DNA from: Microbacterium sp. SORGH_AS_0969
GTDB taxonomy: Bacteria; Actinomycetota; Actinomycetes; Actinomycetales; Microbacteriaceae
DNA: 64,000 nt
Assembly (NCBI RefSeq): GCF_030818255.1
Contig: NZ_JAUTAG010000001.1
Coordinates: 1,798,001 to 1,862,000, forward strand
Reading direction: 5' to 3'
How positions within the stretch are numbered: position 1 is the first letter of the stretch; every line of letters begins with the position of its first letter. The notes under the pieces are model-generated. The model made no database searches and had not been told where the DNA came from. It worked only from the letters and a program-made list of their open reading frames with translations. Shown here one piece after another: positions 8,022 through 16,534 of this stretch. The translations under genes were made by a program, and so were the position numbers.

Positions 8022-9341
8022 ATGACCCTCTCCGCAGAACCGCCCGCCATGTCGGCCGGCGCCCCCAAACCCGTCCGCGGCGACGAGCCCACCCCCACCG
8101 AAGCGTTCCGCCGTGAGGCGTCACCGCGCCGCGGTTTCGTGTTCTTCCTCGTGCTCGCCGCCGTCGGCGCGGGCGCCGCCCAGATGTCGGCTGCCCTGCT
8201 CACACTGACGCTCAAGGCGACCGCCCTCGATGCCGCCGCCGCGACGACGATCATCTCCGTCTCGAGCGCCATCGCCGGCATCCTGACGCTCGTCGCCCTC
8301 CCCGTGCTCGGCGCGCTCAGCGACCGTTCGCGCTCGCGCTTCGGGCGCCGTCGCCCCTTCCTCCTCGTCGCCCTCGCGGCGTTCCTCGCGGGCGGGGCTC
8401 TGCTCATCGCGGCCCCCAACGTGCCGTTGTTCGTCGCAGCTCACCTCCTGATCACCCTGGGCTTCGTCGCCACGGGTGTGGTCACCACGGCGCTCATCGC
8501 CGACCAGCTTCCGCGTGACCGTCGCGGACCCGCTTCGGCCTTCGTGAGCCTGAGCACCGCGATGGGCGCTCTCGTCGGCATCGGCATCTCGCAGCCGTTC
8601 GGCGCCGAGCTCGTCCCCCTCGTCGGTCTGCCCACGGTGTTCGCCGTCATCGCGGTCGGCCTGCTGTTCGTCGTGCTGCGCGACCCGCAGTTCGACCAGC
8701 CCCGCGAGCGCTTCGACCTCAAGGGCCTCGTCGGCGTCTTCTGGGTGAACCCCGTGCGCCACCCCCGTTTCGCCGCCGTGTTCGCCAGCCGCATGCTCGT
8801 GTTCTCGGGCGTCGCCGCTCTCAACGGCTACCAGGCGATCTACCTGCTTCAGCGCGTGCACCTGCAACCCGCCGACCTCGGGGGAGCGATCCTGCTCACG
8901 GTGATCGTCAACGTCGGCATCTCGCTGCTGGTCGCTCCCGCGATCGGCAAGCTCAGCGACCGCCTCGACCGCCGCAAGCCCTTCATCATCGCGGCCGCGA
9001 TCATCCTCGGAGTCGGACTGGTCGTGGCATCCACCGCCACCGACTTCGGCTTCTACCTCGTGGCCTGCGGCATCGTCGCGCTCGGCCAGGGCGTCTACTT
9101 CGCTGTGGAGCTCGCACTCGCCACCCGCCTCGTGCCCGACATCGACAACCCGGCGAAAGATCTCGCGATCATCAAGATCGCCGACAACCTGCCCGTCACG
9201 ATCGTCGCGGCCGTCGCCCCGGTTCTCCTGGCGATCGGTGCGGGTCCTGCGGGCCCGAACTTCGCGGCACTGTTCATCGCCGGTGCCGTTTCCGCCGTGC
9301 TCGGTGGACTGGTCATCCTCTTCATCAAGGGAGCACGTTGA
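8022..9341 (+). CDS. MFS transporter, probable glycoside importer
   Basis: Protein of 439 residues with 12 predicted membrane helices after a polar 35-residue N-terminal tail. The loop after helix 2 carries the MFS motif GALSDRSRSRFGRRRP, like sugar-cation symporters (GPH/SLC45-type). A good AAGGAG-like site precedes ATG 8022. It ends one base before the GH1 gene, so the two form a transporter plus glycosidase pair, transcribed from the TetR-controlled divergent promoter. Context suggests import of a plant glycoside; the substrate itself cannot be read from sequence. Confidence 0.85.
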   Translation: MTLSAEPPAMSAGAPKPVRGDEPTPTEAFRREASPRRGFVFFLVLAAVGAGAAQMSAALLTLTLKATALDAAAATTIISVSSAIAGILTLVALPVLGALSDRSRSRFGRRRPFLLVALAAFLAGGALLIAAPNVPLFVAAHLLITLGFVATGVVTTALIADQLPRDRRGPASAFVSLSTAMGALVGIGISQPFGAELVPLVGLPTVFAVIAVGLLFVVLRDPQFDQPRERFDLKGLVGVFWVNPVRHPRFAAVFASRMLVFSGVAALNGYQAIYLLQRVHLQPADLGGAILLTVIVNVGISLLVAPAIGKLSDRLDRRKPFIIAAAIILGVGLVVASTATDFGFYLVACGIVALGQGVYFAVELALATRLVPDIDNPAKDLAIIKIADNLPVTIVAAVAPVLLAIGAGPAGPNFAALFIAGAVSAVLGGLVILFIKGAR

Positions 9342-9342
9342 C

Positions 9343-10575
9343 ATGACGACCGATTTCCTCTGGGGTGTCGCCATCGCCGGCCACCAGAACGAGGGCGACA
9401 ACGTCCACAGCGACATCTGGACGCTCGAGAACACGACGCCCACGATCTTCCGCGAGCGAAGCGGCATCGCCAACGCCCACCTCACCCGCTGGGAGGAGGA
9501 TCTCGATCTCGTCGCCTCGCTCGGGATGAACGCGTTCCGCTTCTCGATCGAGTGGGCGCGCATCGAACCCGCGCGCGGAGAGATCGTCGTCGACGCCCTC
9601 GACCACTACGAACGCGTGATCGACGGCGCCCTCGAGCGCGGTCTCGCTCCGGTCGTCACCTTCAATCATTTCTCTGCGCCCCAGTGGTTCTCCGCGGCCG
9701 GTTCCTGGTTGGCTCCGGATGCCGATCGGCTCTTCGCTGCGCAGTGCTCGCGGGTCATGCGCCGCTTCGGTGACCGTATCCATACCGCGGTGACGATCAA
9801 CGAGCCCAATCTCGAGCAGCTGCTGCAGGCGGGGAACAAGCTCGCGCCGCAGGTCGAGGTGCTCAAGCGCGAGATGCTCGCCGCGGCAGCGCGCGACACG
9901 GGAACGGCGCAGTTCTTCGCCTCGAACGTGATCCCCGCGGATCGCCAGGACGACTTCGAGGTCGCGCTCACCCGCGCGCACCGCGCCGCGGTCGCGGCGA
10001 TCAAGGCCGAGCGCGCCGACCTGCCGACCGGGGTGTCGATCGCGATCTGCGACGAGGTCGCCCTGCCCGGCGGCGAAGCGCACCGAGACGCCAAGCGTGC
10101 GGCTGTCTACGACCACTGGCTGCGCGTCGCCCGCGACGACGACTTCATCGGGGTGCAGAACTACGAACGGATCGTGCACGGTCCCGACGGCGAGGTCGAG
10201 CTCGACGGGCCGCGCAACGGAATGGGCACGGTCATCGAGCCCGCGGCGCTGGCCGGCGCGGTGCGCTACGCCCACGAGGTGTCGGGCGTTCCGGTGATGG
10301 TGACCGAGCACGGCATCCAGACGGACGACGACGCGCAGCGGGCGGCATTCCTCCCCGCGGCACTGGAGGCTCTGGATGCCGAGATCGCGGCGGGGACTCC
10401 GGTGCGGGGGTACTGCCACTGGACGCTGATGGACAACTTCGAGTGGATCTTCGGCTACGGCCCCAAGCTCGGGCTCGTCGCCGTCGATCGCGACACCCTC
10501 GAGCGCACGAAGAAGCCGAGCGCCGACGTCTACGCGCGCGAGGTGGCTCAGCGACAGGTCAGCCTGGTCGGCTGA
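9343..10575 (+). CDS. GH1 beta-glycosidase
   Basis: Protein of 410 residues. The N-terminus DFLWGVAIAGHQNEG is a GH1 variant. The acid/base is Glu154 in TINEPN and the nucleophile is Glu322 in TEHG (TENG in most members). WTLMDNFEW near the C-terminus binds sugar. GH1 enzymes remove beta-linked glucose and related sugars with retention. It has no signal peptide, so it is cytosolic. The start is one base after the MFS stop, with GGGAG upstream. The altered N-terminus (AGHQNEG instead of TASYQIEG) and TEHG suggest a subfamily with unusual substrate choice. Confidence 0.87.
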   Translation: MTTDFLWGVAIAGHQNEGDNVHSDIWTLENTTPTIFRERSGIANAHLTRWEEDLDLVASLGMNAFRFSIEWARIEPARGEIVVDALDHYERVIDGALERGLAPVVTFNHFSAPQWFSAAGSWLAPDADRLFAAQCSRVMRRFGDRIHTAVTINEPNLEQLLQAGNKLAPQVEVLKREMLAAAARDTGTAQFFASNVIPADRQDDFEVALTRAHRAAVAAIKAERADLPTGVSIAICDEVALPGGEAHRDAKRAAVYDHWLRVARDDDFIGVQNYERIVHGPDGEVELDGPRNGMGTVIEPAALAGAVRYAHEVSGVPVMVTEHGIQTDDDAQRAAFLPAALEALDAEIAAGTPVRGYCHWTLMDNFEWIFGYGPKLGLVAVDRDTLERTKKPSADVYAREVAQRQVSLVG

Positions 10576-10623
10576 GCCCGGCGGCGGCGTCCGGTCGCGC
10601 GATCGATGCGTCGGGCTCGACGC

Positions 10624-11247
10624 TCACCGCGGCGGCGCCAACAGCCCGCCGAGAGCGCCGAGCACGTCGGCGAGGGGGATCGACGGTTCGAGCAGCCACT
10701 GCACCTGCAGACCGTCGGAGGCCGCGATCAACAGCGCGGCTACCTGGTCGGGGTCGCAGTCGGCGCGGACGCGGCCGTCGGCCTGCTCGGCGCGGAGGCG
10801 ATCGGCGAGTTCTTCGCGCAGGCGGGCGAAGCGGTCGGTGAAGTACTCGCGAGCGGTGGCGCTGTCTTCTTTCAGCGAGGCGGCGACGAGCGTCGTGTAC
10901 AGCTCGACGAGGCCTGGCACCGAGGTGTTGTTCTCGGCGGAGTCGGTGAGCGACGACAGCGCGGTCGCATCGGGGGCGGCGGGCGTCGACTTGGACGCGT
11001 GGTCGTAGACCGCGACGAGTAACTGCTCGCGCGAGTCGAAGTAGTGCAGGAGGGCCGCGTGCGAGACGCCGAGCGCTCGCGCGATGCTCCGGAGCGACGC
11101 CCCCTCGGCCCCGCGCTCGGCGAAGACGTGGATCGCGCGGTCGAGGATCTCCTGTCGTCGCGCGACGCCTTTCGTATACGCGCCCGAGCGCCCGAGGCGG
11201 TCGTCGCCCTCACTCGCGGGAGCCTCGGCCTCGTCGTCGCTGGTCAC
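10624..11247 (-). CDS. TetR-family regulator
   Basis: Protein of 207 residues: an acidic N-terminal tail, a TetR helix-turn-helix (ASLRSIARALGVSHAALLHYF, about 50-70) and a ligand domain. The GTG start at 11247 is set by TACACT (minus strand, 11254-11259) exactly 6 bases before it, a leaderless arrangement. It is divergent from the isomerase/oxidoreductase pair at 11360-13311, the likely target. It resembles the first TetR of this region (7299-7889) in size and layout, which may reflect an old duplication. Confidence 0.84.
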   Translation of the reverse strand: MTSDDEAEAPASEGDDRLGRSGAYTKGVARRQEILDRAIHVFAERGAEGASLRSIARALGVSHAALLHYFDSREQLLVAVYDHASKSTPAAPDATALSSLTDSAENNTSVPGLVELYTTLVAASLKEDSATAREYFTDRFARLREELADRLRAEQADGRVRADCDPDQVAALLIAASDGLQVQWLLEPSIPLADVLGALGGLLAPPR

Positions 11248-11253
11248 CCCGTC

Positions 11254-11300
11254 AGTGTAGGGGAGATAAAAGCAACCAGTGGTCGGTTTTGTGGTAGCGT
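11254..11300. promoter_or_regulatory. Divergent promoter region, TetR / isomerase operon
   Basis: Minus-strand TACACT (11254-11259) serves the TetR gene and plus-strand TAGCGT (11295-11300) serves the isomerase operon. Between them lies an AT-rich imperfect dyad centred near 11281 (AACC-N7-GGTT with AAAA and TTTT flanks), a candidate TetR operator. The dyad is weaker than the one at 7896-7947. Confidence 0.45.
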
Positions 11301-11359
11301 TCCCGCAATGCCCTCGGCGCCCCCCATGGCGCCCTCGACGACGAGCAAGGAAAGGTCCG

Positions 11360-12184
11360 ATGTCGCTCCCTCTCCCTTCCGTCCAGCTCTACACGCTGGC
11401 CGCAGAATTCACCGCCGACCCGGGCGGGTCGCTCGACCGCCTCGCCGCGATCGGCCTCCGCAACGTCGAGGCGTTCGACTTCGTGCGCCGCCCCGCCGAG
11501 ATCCGCGCGGCTCTGGATGCCAGTGGCCTGGCCGCCCCGACCGGACACGCCCCGCTGCTCTCGGACGAGCTGTGGACGCCCGACGGCTCCATTCCCACCC
11601 CCGCTCCCGAGGTGGTCTTCGAGGCCGCTGCCGAGATCGGCATCTCGACCGTGATCGACCCCTTCGTCGACCCCGCGCGCTGGGTGACCGCCGACGGGAT
11701 CGCCGACATCGCCGAGCGCCTCAACAAGGCGGCCGACGTCGCCGCCACCTTCGGCCTGAACGTCGGGTACCACAACCACGCGCAGGAGTTCCTCATCGAC
11801 GTCGACGGCAAGAGCGGCTTCGAGCACTTCGTGTCGCTGACCGACGAGCGCGTCGCGATCGAGCTCGACCTGTTCTGGGCGCTGACCGGCGGCCAGGACG
11901 TGCCGGCCCTCGTGCAGCGTCTCGGTTCGCGCCTGGTGGCGGTGCACGTCAAGGACGGCATCGTCCCGGTGCCCAACCCCTTCGCTCCGGATGCCGACCG
12001 CAGTGCCACGCGACAGCTCGACCAGCGTCGTCCCGGCGAGGGCCAGGTACCCCTCGTCGAGGCGATGCAGGTCGCCTCCGACGTGAAGTACGCGGTCATC
12101 GAGTACGACCAGGCTCCCGGTGACGTGTTCGACGACATCGCCGCCAGCTACGCGTTCCTCCTCGAGAAGGGTCTCGCCGCGTGA
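11360..12184 (+). CDS. TIM-barrel sugar isomerase/epimerase (xylose-isomerase-like)
   Basis: Protein of 274 residues of the AP-endonuclease-2/xylose-isomerase-like fold. Candidate metal ligands lie in GYHNHAQEF, IELDLFW, AVHVKDG and VIEYD. ATG 11360 follows a purine-rich site (AAGGAAAGG). Its stop overlaps the GTG of a Gfo/Idh oxidoreductase, so the two form a coupled pair. Such pairs oxidise glycosides to 3-keto sugars and then rearrange or eliminate them. Here that would complement the GH1 and GH78 enzymes. Whether it is an epimerase, an isomerase or a 3-keto-glycoside lyase cannot be decided from sequence. Confidence 0.75.
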   Translation: MSLPLPSVQLYTLAAEFTADPGGSLDRLAAIGLRNVEAFDFVRRPAEIRAALDASGLAAPTGHAPLLSDELWTPDGSIPTPAPEVVFEAAAEIGISTVIDPFVDPARWVTADGIADIAERLNKAADVAATFGLNVGYHNHAQEFLIDVDGKSGFEHFVSLTDERVAIELDLFWALTGGQDVPALVQRLGSRLVAVHVKDGIVPVPNPFAPDADRSATRQLDQRRPGEGQVPLVEAMQVASDVKYAVIEYDQAPGDVFDDIAASYAFLLEKGLAA

Positions 12185-13311
12185 GCGCCCCCGTGGGAGT
12201 CGGCATCATCGGTGCCGGCGTCATCAGCGACACCTACCTCGAGAACCTCACGTCGTTCCCCGACGTGACGGTGCTCGCGGTCGGCGACATCGACACGGAG
12301 CGCGCCCGCGCCAAGGCCGAGAAGTACGGCGTGGCCTCGTGGGGCACCGCCGACGAGGTGCTCGGCAATCCCGACATCCAGGTCGTCGTCAACCTCACGA
12401 TCCCCGCTGTCCACGTCGAGGTCTCGTCCGCCGCGATCGCCGCGGGCAAGCACGTCTGGACGGAGAAGCCGCTCGGCCTGGATCGCGTCGGCGCCGCGCA
12501 GCTCCTGCGCGACGCCGAGGCGGCGGGCCTGCGCATCGGCTCCGCGCCCGACACCGTGCTCGGCCCGGGATTCCAGTCCGCCAAGCGCGCGATCCTCGAC
12601 GGCGTGATCGGCCAGCCCGTGTTCGCGCAGGCGTCGTTCCAGACGCAGGGTCCCGACCTCTGGCATCCGGGACCGCAGTTCCTCTTCGCGCGCGGCGCCG
12701 GCCCCCTGCTCGATATGGGCCCGTACTACCTGACCGCACTGGTGAGCCTGCTCGGTCCGGTGGACCGGGTCGCCGCCCTCGGCGCGAAGCCCCAGGCGCG
12801 GCGCGAGATCCACGCCGGTCCCGACGAGGGCACGTTCTTCGACGTCGAGGTGCCCACCACGGTGCAGCTACTCGCGGCGTTCGAGAGTGGTCAGCAGGCC
12901 CAGGGCCAGTTCAGCTTCGACTCGGCGCTCGAGCGCCACGGCGTGCTCGAGATCCACGGCACCGAGGGCACGATCGTGCTGCCCGACCCCAACCGCTTCG
13001 AGGGGCCGACGCGCTATGTCAAGCCGCTCGGCGTGCTGCGCGACGGCGCCCGGTTCGACCAGCCCTGGATCGATGTCGAGCAGGAGGGCGTGGTCGTCGG
13101 CCGCGGCCTGGGGCTGCTCGACATGGTCCGCGCAATCGCCGAGGACCGTCCGCACGTCGCGACCGGCGAGCTCGGCTACCACGTGCTCGACATCATGCTG
13201 TCGGCCGAGGAGTCGATCGAGAACGCGGCCTTCACGACCGTCGAGAGCACGCTCGCGGCTCCCGTCCCCGTCGTGCCCCGCGACTTCGATCCCTTCGCGC
13301 GCACGATCTGA
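12181..13311 (+). CDS. Gfo/Idh/MocA-family oxidoreductase
   Basis: Protein of 376 residues with an N-terminal Rossmann fold (GIIGAGVISDTY, residues 8-19), the family lysine in the WTEKPLG segment that ends the nucleotide domain, and a C-terminal alpha/beta substrate domain (DMGPYYLTAL). The GTG start overlaps the preceding stop. These NAD(P)-enzymes oxidise sugar hydroxyls, often at C3 of glucosides, or reduce keto sugars. The gene ends 2 bases before a 10-bp hairpin, so the operon has two genes. Probable role: oxidising the sugar handled by the neighbouring TIM-barrel protein. Confidence 0.84.
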   Translation: MSAPVGVGIIGAGVISDTYLENLTSFPDVTVLAVGDIDTERARAKAEKYGVASWGTADEVLGNPDIQVVVNLTIPAVHVEVSSAAIAAGKHVWTEKPLGLDRVGAAQLLRDAEAAGLRIGSAPDTVLGPGFQSAKRAILDGVIGQPVFAQASFQTQGPDLWHPGPQFLFARGAGPLLDMGPYYLTALVSLLGPVDRVAALGAKPQARREIHAGPDEGTFFDVEVPTTVQLLAAFESGQQAQGQFSFDSALERHGVLEIHGTEGTIVLPDPNRFEGPTRYVKPLGVLRDGARFDQPWIDVEQEGVVVGRGLGLLDMVRAIAEDRPHVATGELGYHVLDIMLSAEESIENAAFTTVESTLAAPVPVVPRDFDPFARTI

Positions 13312-13313
13312 TC

Positions 13314-13353
13314 GACCCCGCCCCGCCGGTGCGTGCGGCGCGCGGGCGGGGTC
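13314..13353 (+). terminator. Hairpin terminator after the oxidoreductase
   Basis: Perfect 10-bp arms GACCCCGCCC (13314-13323) and GGGCGGGGTC (13344-13353), immediately after the stop, without a T run. Confidence 0.6.
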
Positions 13354-13367
13354 CCGCCCGTGGGGGC

Positions 13368-13430
13368 GCCGAGACCGCATTCGTTTGACGAAGCCGCACC
13401 CAATGGGCGGCAAAAGCGTGCGGTCTCGGC
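13368..13430. repeat. 63-bp intergenic inverted repeat
   Basis: Perfect 12-bp terminal inverted repeat GCCGAGACCGCA / TGCGGTCTCGGC separated by 39 bases. The right arm is echoed a few bases later by a near copy (GTGCGGTTTCGGC near 13436). The arm shares CCGAGAC-C/T-GC with the outer arms of the palindrome at 30865-30937. Not coding. Confidence 0.6.
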
Positions 13431-13518
13431 AAACACGTGCGGTTTCGGCGGTGGTCACTCCGCGCGAAGTGACCAGCCGGCGGGGAGGTCGTTTCGTGGG
13501 TGCCGCCCCGGCCTCGCG

Positions 13519-14544
13519 TCAGCGGCAGCCCTGCGCGCCGATCCATGCGCGCGCGGCCTCGACGGCATCGCCCGGGGCGGCCTCGTCGGGGCTGATCGGG
13601 ACCTCGGGGAACTCCGTTCCGGTGCGGTCGACGTAGATGCTCTGGGTGAGGATGATCCTCGCTCCGTCCGCCAGCGGAATCGGCAGGTTGGCGGAGGTGT
13701 AGCCGGCGGTAGGCGACCCGAAGCTACGGACCCCGTCGACGCCCCGGAACGCGGCCACGACGGCCTCGGCGCTCGATCCGGTCCCGGCATCCTGGAGCAT
13801 CGCCACGGGAACGCCGGTGATCTTCCCGCGCGAGCTCACCGCGACCACGGTCTGGCCCTCGAGCCCCACGCCGTCGTCTTGCACGGTAACGGTGGTCGCG
13901 TCGCCGCTCCGCGTGCGGAACGAGAGGGCCGGGCCGTCGGGCAGCAGCGCGGAGACGCCCGAGAGCATCGGGTACATGTTGCCGCCGCCGTTTCCGCGCA
14001 CGTCGACGATCCATCCGCACACCTCGTCGGCGTGAGCGGCGATCCCGGTCGCGACGACGTCGGAGTAGTCCTGCTGCGCCCGCTCGTCGGGGTCGACCAG
14101 CTCGGGAAGGGTCACGACGCCCACGCCGTCGGCCGCCGACACCGCCGGGAGGGCCGAGGTGACCTCCTCGACGCCGGGCATCTCAGCCGGAGGCTGGAAG
14201 CTCGAGTGCTTCCCGCCCGCCGCGCGGGTGGCCGCGTCGATCAGGGGGTAGAGCTCCTCGGCGCTCCGGGCCGAGGGCGCCGCATGCAGCAGCTCGGCCC
14301 GCGCCGCGGTCCACTCGGGTCCGGTCGCGTAGTAGCCGGTGTCGAGGCGGTCGACGACGATCTCGGCGTACCGCTCGGGGGTGGGCGGCACCAGGTAGAA
14401 GCCGAAACGCGGGCCGTACTCGTATGCGCCCCACGCGGCCCCGCCGCCGAGGACCAGCACGACGGCGGCCACCGCGCCCATCACGTACCGCCGGCGTCGG
14501 CGTTTCCCGGGTCGGACGGCATTGCTCTTCGGGGTGTCGCTCAC
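13519..14544 (-). CDS. Membrane-anchored S41-family peptidase
   Basis: Protein of 341 residues: a basic cytosolic tail (KRRRRRY), one membrane anchor (about residues 22-42) and an extracytoplasmic S41 domain. Recognisable parts are the GGKHSSF loop (candidate catalytic His, as in tricorn-like S41 enzymes), WIVDVRGNGGGNMYPM, and the nucleophile region GTGSSAEAVV followed by SPTAGYTS. The lysine of classic C-terminal-processing proteases is not in its usual place, so it probably uses a Ser-His triad. GTG 14544 overlaps the stop of the degraded gene upstream. No PDZ domain is visible. Substrate unknown; a cell-envelope protein is likely. Confidence 0.75.
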   Translation of the reverse strand: MSDTPKSNAVRPGKRRRRRYVMGAVAAVVLVLGGGAAWGAYEYGPRFGFYLVPPTPERYAEIVVDRLDTGYYATGPEWTAARAELLHAAPSARSAEELYPLIDAATRAAGGKHSSFQPPAEMPGVEEVTSALPAVSAADGVGVVTLPELVDPDERAQQDYSDVVATGIAAHADEVCGWIVDVRGNGGGNMYPMLSGVSALLPDGPALSFRTRSGDATTVTVQDDGVGLEGQTVVAVSSRGKITGVPVAMLQDAGTGSSAEAVVAAFRGVDGVRSFGSPTAGYTSANLPIPLADGARIILTQSIYVDRTGTEFPEVPISPDEAAPGDAVEAARAWIGAQGCR

Positions 14545-15357
14545 CCTTCGATGCTCGCAATCTCACCCGCCGGGCACATCCGTCCAGGGGAGTATTCCGC
14601 TGCGCCGAGAGGCGGACGAGCGCTGCCACCGACCTCGACCGGGACACCCGCGAGGCCCGCGAGCACGCCGAGCGCTTCCGCCACGGGGTACGGCGCGCCG
14701 TCGGATGACCGGATGCCACGGGCCCCCACTCCTCGAAGAACGCCACCGACGCGATGCCCGGTGTCGTCAGCGCGGCGAGGCTCGCCACCGTCCACGCCGC
14801 GAGCTCGGGCGCGCGAGTGGAACAGCGGGGTCACGGCGAAGCCGACGCCGTCGAGGTCGTCGGGGAGCAGGTCGTGTCCGCGGTTCAGCTCGGTGAAGTG
14901 CGTGCGCGCCCCGCCGACGACGGGGAGGTCGAGCCCTTCCTCGCGCAGCGCCTCGCGCAGCGCGGCGACGGTCGTGGCATCCGACAGGTGTTTCTCGGGT
15001 CCGTCGCCGGCGAAGGCGCCGACCGTGCGTACGTGAAGACCACGCAGGGCGCGAACCGCTTCGAACAGCCCGGGGGCAGAGGTACGCACGAAACTCACGT
15101 CGAGACGGAGCCCCGACGCGGTGGCGCGATCGAGCGCCGCCCGCCATGCGGGTGAGGCGAGGTCGAGTTCGACACGGACGAAGGAGCCGATCGGCGTGGG
15201 TTCGGGTGCGGGACCCGGGGCTGTCGCCGCGCCGACGCCGATCGCGGGCACGACGCCGGCCGTATGCAGCACGATCTCGTCCTCGGCGTCGGCGAGTTCA
15301 GCTCGACCCGCGGTAGAGGCGAGGGTGCGCGCGGGCTGCGGGCGGTAGCGTTCAGGG
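14541..15357 (-). pseudogene. Broken lactonase-like (D-apionate lactonase-like) gene
   Basis: The frame reads a sensible protein down to PLFHSR. It then continues in a second frame (ELAAWTVASLAALTTPG... FFEEWGP) and returns to the first at RGIRSSDGAPYPVAEAL. A +1 indel near 14805-14815 and a -1 indel in the GC run near 14719-14723 explain this. The pattern (GGARTHFTELNR, then FAVTP, then EWGPRG) resembles D-apionate lactonase-type TIM barrels. Those are about 600 residues, whereas only about 250 remain: the 5' end is lost against the divergent gene at 15358 and the 3' end is cut. Sequencing errors could explain the frameshifts but not the missing ends. Confidence 0.55.
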
Positions 15358-16437
15358 ATGCAGATCCTGCTTGAGAATCCCTCTATGACGGTGAGCTACG
15401 GGTCGGCATCCGTGGTCACCGACGAGTCCGTCGATCGCAGCGATCTCGGCGCGCCGTGGGCGGATGAGAGCAACGGCCTGTGTGGAGCCGGTATCCCTGG
15501 TCTCCTGGAACTGCAGGTCGGAACGCACACCGGATGGGTGCCGTTCCGCATCGAGCTGCACGAGTCCGAACCCTCTCTCGCATCCCACTGGGAGGAGGCT
15601 GTGGAGGTCTCCTTCACGACCACGCACGATGAGGCGTACCTTCTGGGCCTCATGGACGACAAGGAGTATCGCTTTCCTCTTCCGGCGGGCGACTACCGTG
15701 TTCGCTACTGTGCTCGGGGCTTCGACGAAGCGCATCGCGGAGAAGAGGGGGAGGACTCCTACCTGCTGCAGTTCTGGCCGCAGCCACCGTGCGCCGCCAG
15801 AATTCTGCGGCAAACGAGCAGCGAGGCCGCGTACTGGCATCGCGCCCGTCGCACCCTGACCCCGCAGGAGCAAGAGGAGGACGATCTCCGCGAGGCCGCG
15901 GAGCGTGAGAATCGGGCACGCGAGCGATGGGGAGATCGCGTTCCGAACGAACGCCTTCGCGCAACCCTCGACCAAGGCCTGTGGTCGGGCACCCTCATGA
16001 AACTCGACCCTGACCTCGAATTCGCCCTGGCCGAAGCCGATGACACCGTCCACCGTCGCATCGCGGCGTGGGCCGCCCTTCGATGCGCGGACGTATCGGG
16101 GCTGAACAGACTGTCGGAGTTCGCCCCGGCCTTCGCTGCGCTCCGCCGTGACGAACCCGTGCCGACGCCGTTCGACGATCCCGGAGAGTGCTGGGCCCTG
16201 TATCGGCGAACGAACGCGCCCCGCACCATCGTGCCGATGCCGCTCGAGGGTGCAGGTCCCGTGTTCGCTCAGGACTGGGCGATCCCCGCCCTGTTCTTCA
16301 CGGCTCACGCGGATTCGCTCGTGGCGGTGTTGGAGGTCGTCGTGTGCCTGGCCCACGTGCACGGCCGCGATGGATACCGCCAGGCCTTCGCGGACCTGCG
16401 GGCGCGGTTCCCCGAACTCCCATCGGGTGGCGCTTGA
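15358..16437 (+). CDS. Unrecognised soluble protein
   Basis: Protein of 359 residues with no family I can name and no signal peptide or membrane helix. Residues 1-140 look like a beta-rich domain (WVPFRIELHESEP, FPLPAGDYRVRY) ending in SYLLQFWPQPP. Then comes a charged helical linker (QEQEEDDLREAAERENRARE) and a helical C-terminal domain. TAGCGT at 15346-15351 lies exactly 6 bases before ATG 15358, so a leaderless start is predicted. It stands alone between a pseudogene and a drug pump, and its base use is a little less GC-rich than its neighbours, which may point to transfer. The general look is of a stand-alone immunity or stress protein, but that is a guess. Confidence 0.7.
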   Translation: MQILLENPSMTVSYGSASVVTDESVDRSDLGAPWADESNGLCGAGIPGLLELQVGTHTGWVPFRIELHESEPSLASHWEEAVEVSFTTTHDEAYLLGLMDDKEYRFPLPAGDYRVRYCARGFDEAHRGEEGEDSYLLQFWPQPPCAARILRQTSSEAAYWHRARRTLTPQEQEEDDLREAAERENRARERWGDRVPNERLRATLDQGLWSGTLMKLDPDLEFALAEADDTVHRRIAAWAALRCADVSGLNRLSEFAPAFAALRRDEPVPTPFDDPGECWALYRRTNAPRTIVPMPLEGAGPVFAQDWAIPALFFTAHADSLVAVLEVVVCLAHVHGRDGYRQAFADLRARFPELPSGGA

Positions 16438-16509
16438 CCCGGCTCAGGAGGACTACCTCGCCGACGATGCGCACGCTCGCATCCGGCCGTCGTCGCGACG
16501 AAGGCGGTG

Positions 16510-16527
16510 GCTGTCCGGTCGGACAGC
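16510..16527. terminator. Short hairpin between convergent genes
   Basis: Perfect 8-bp arms GCTGTCCG / CGGACAGC with a 2-base centre, 7 bases from the stop of the MFS pump on the minus strand and 72 bases after the stop of the plus-strand gene. Confidence 0.45.
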
Positions 16528-16534
16528 GCGTGCC

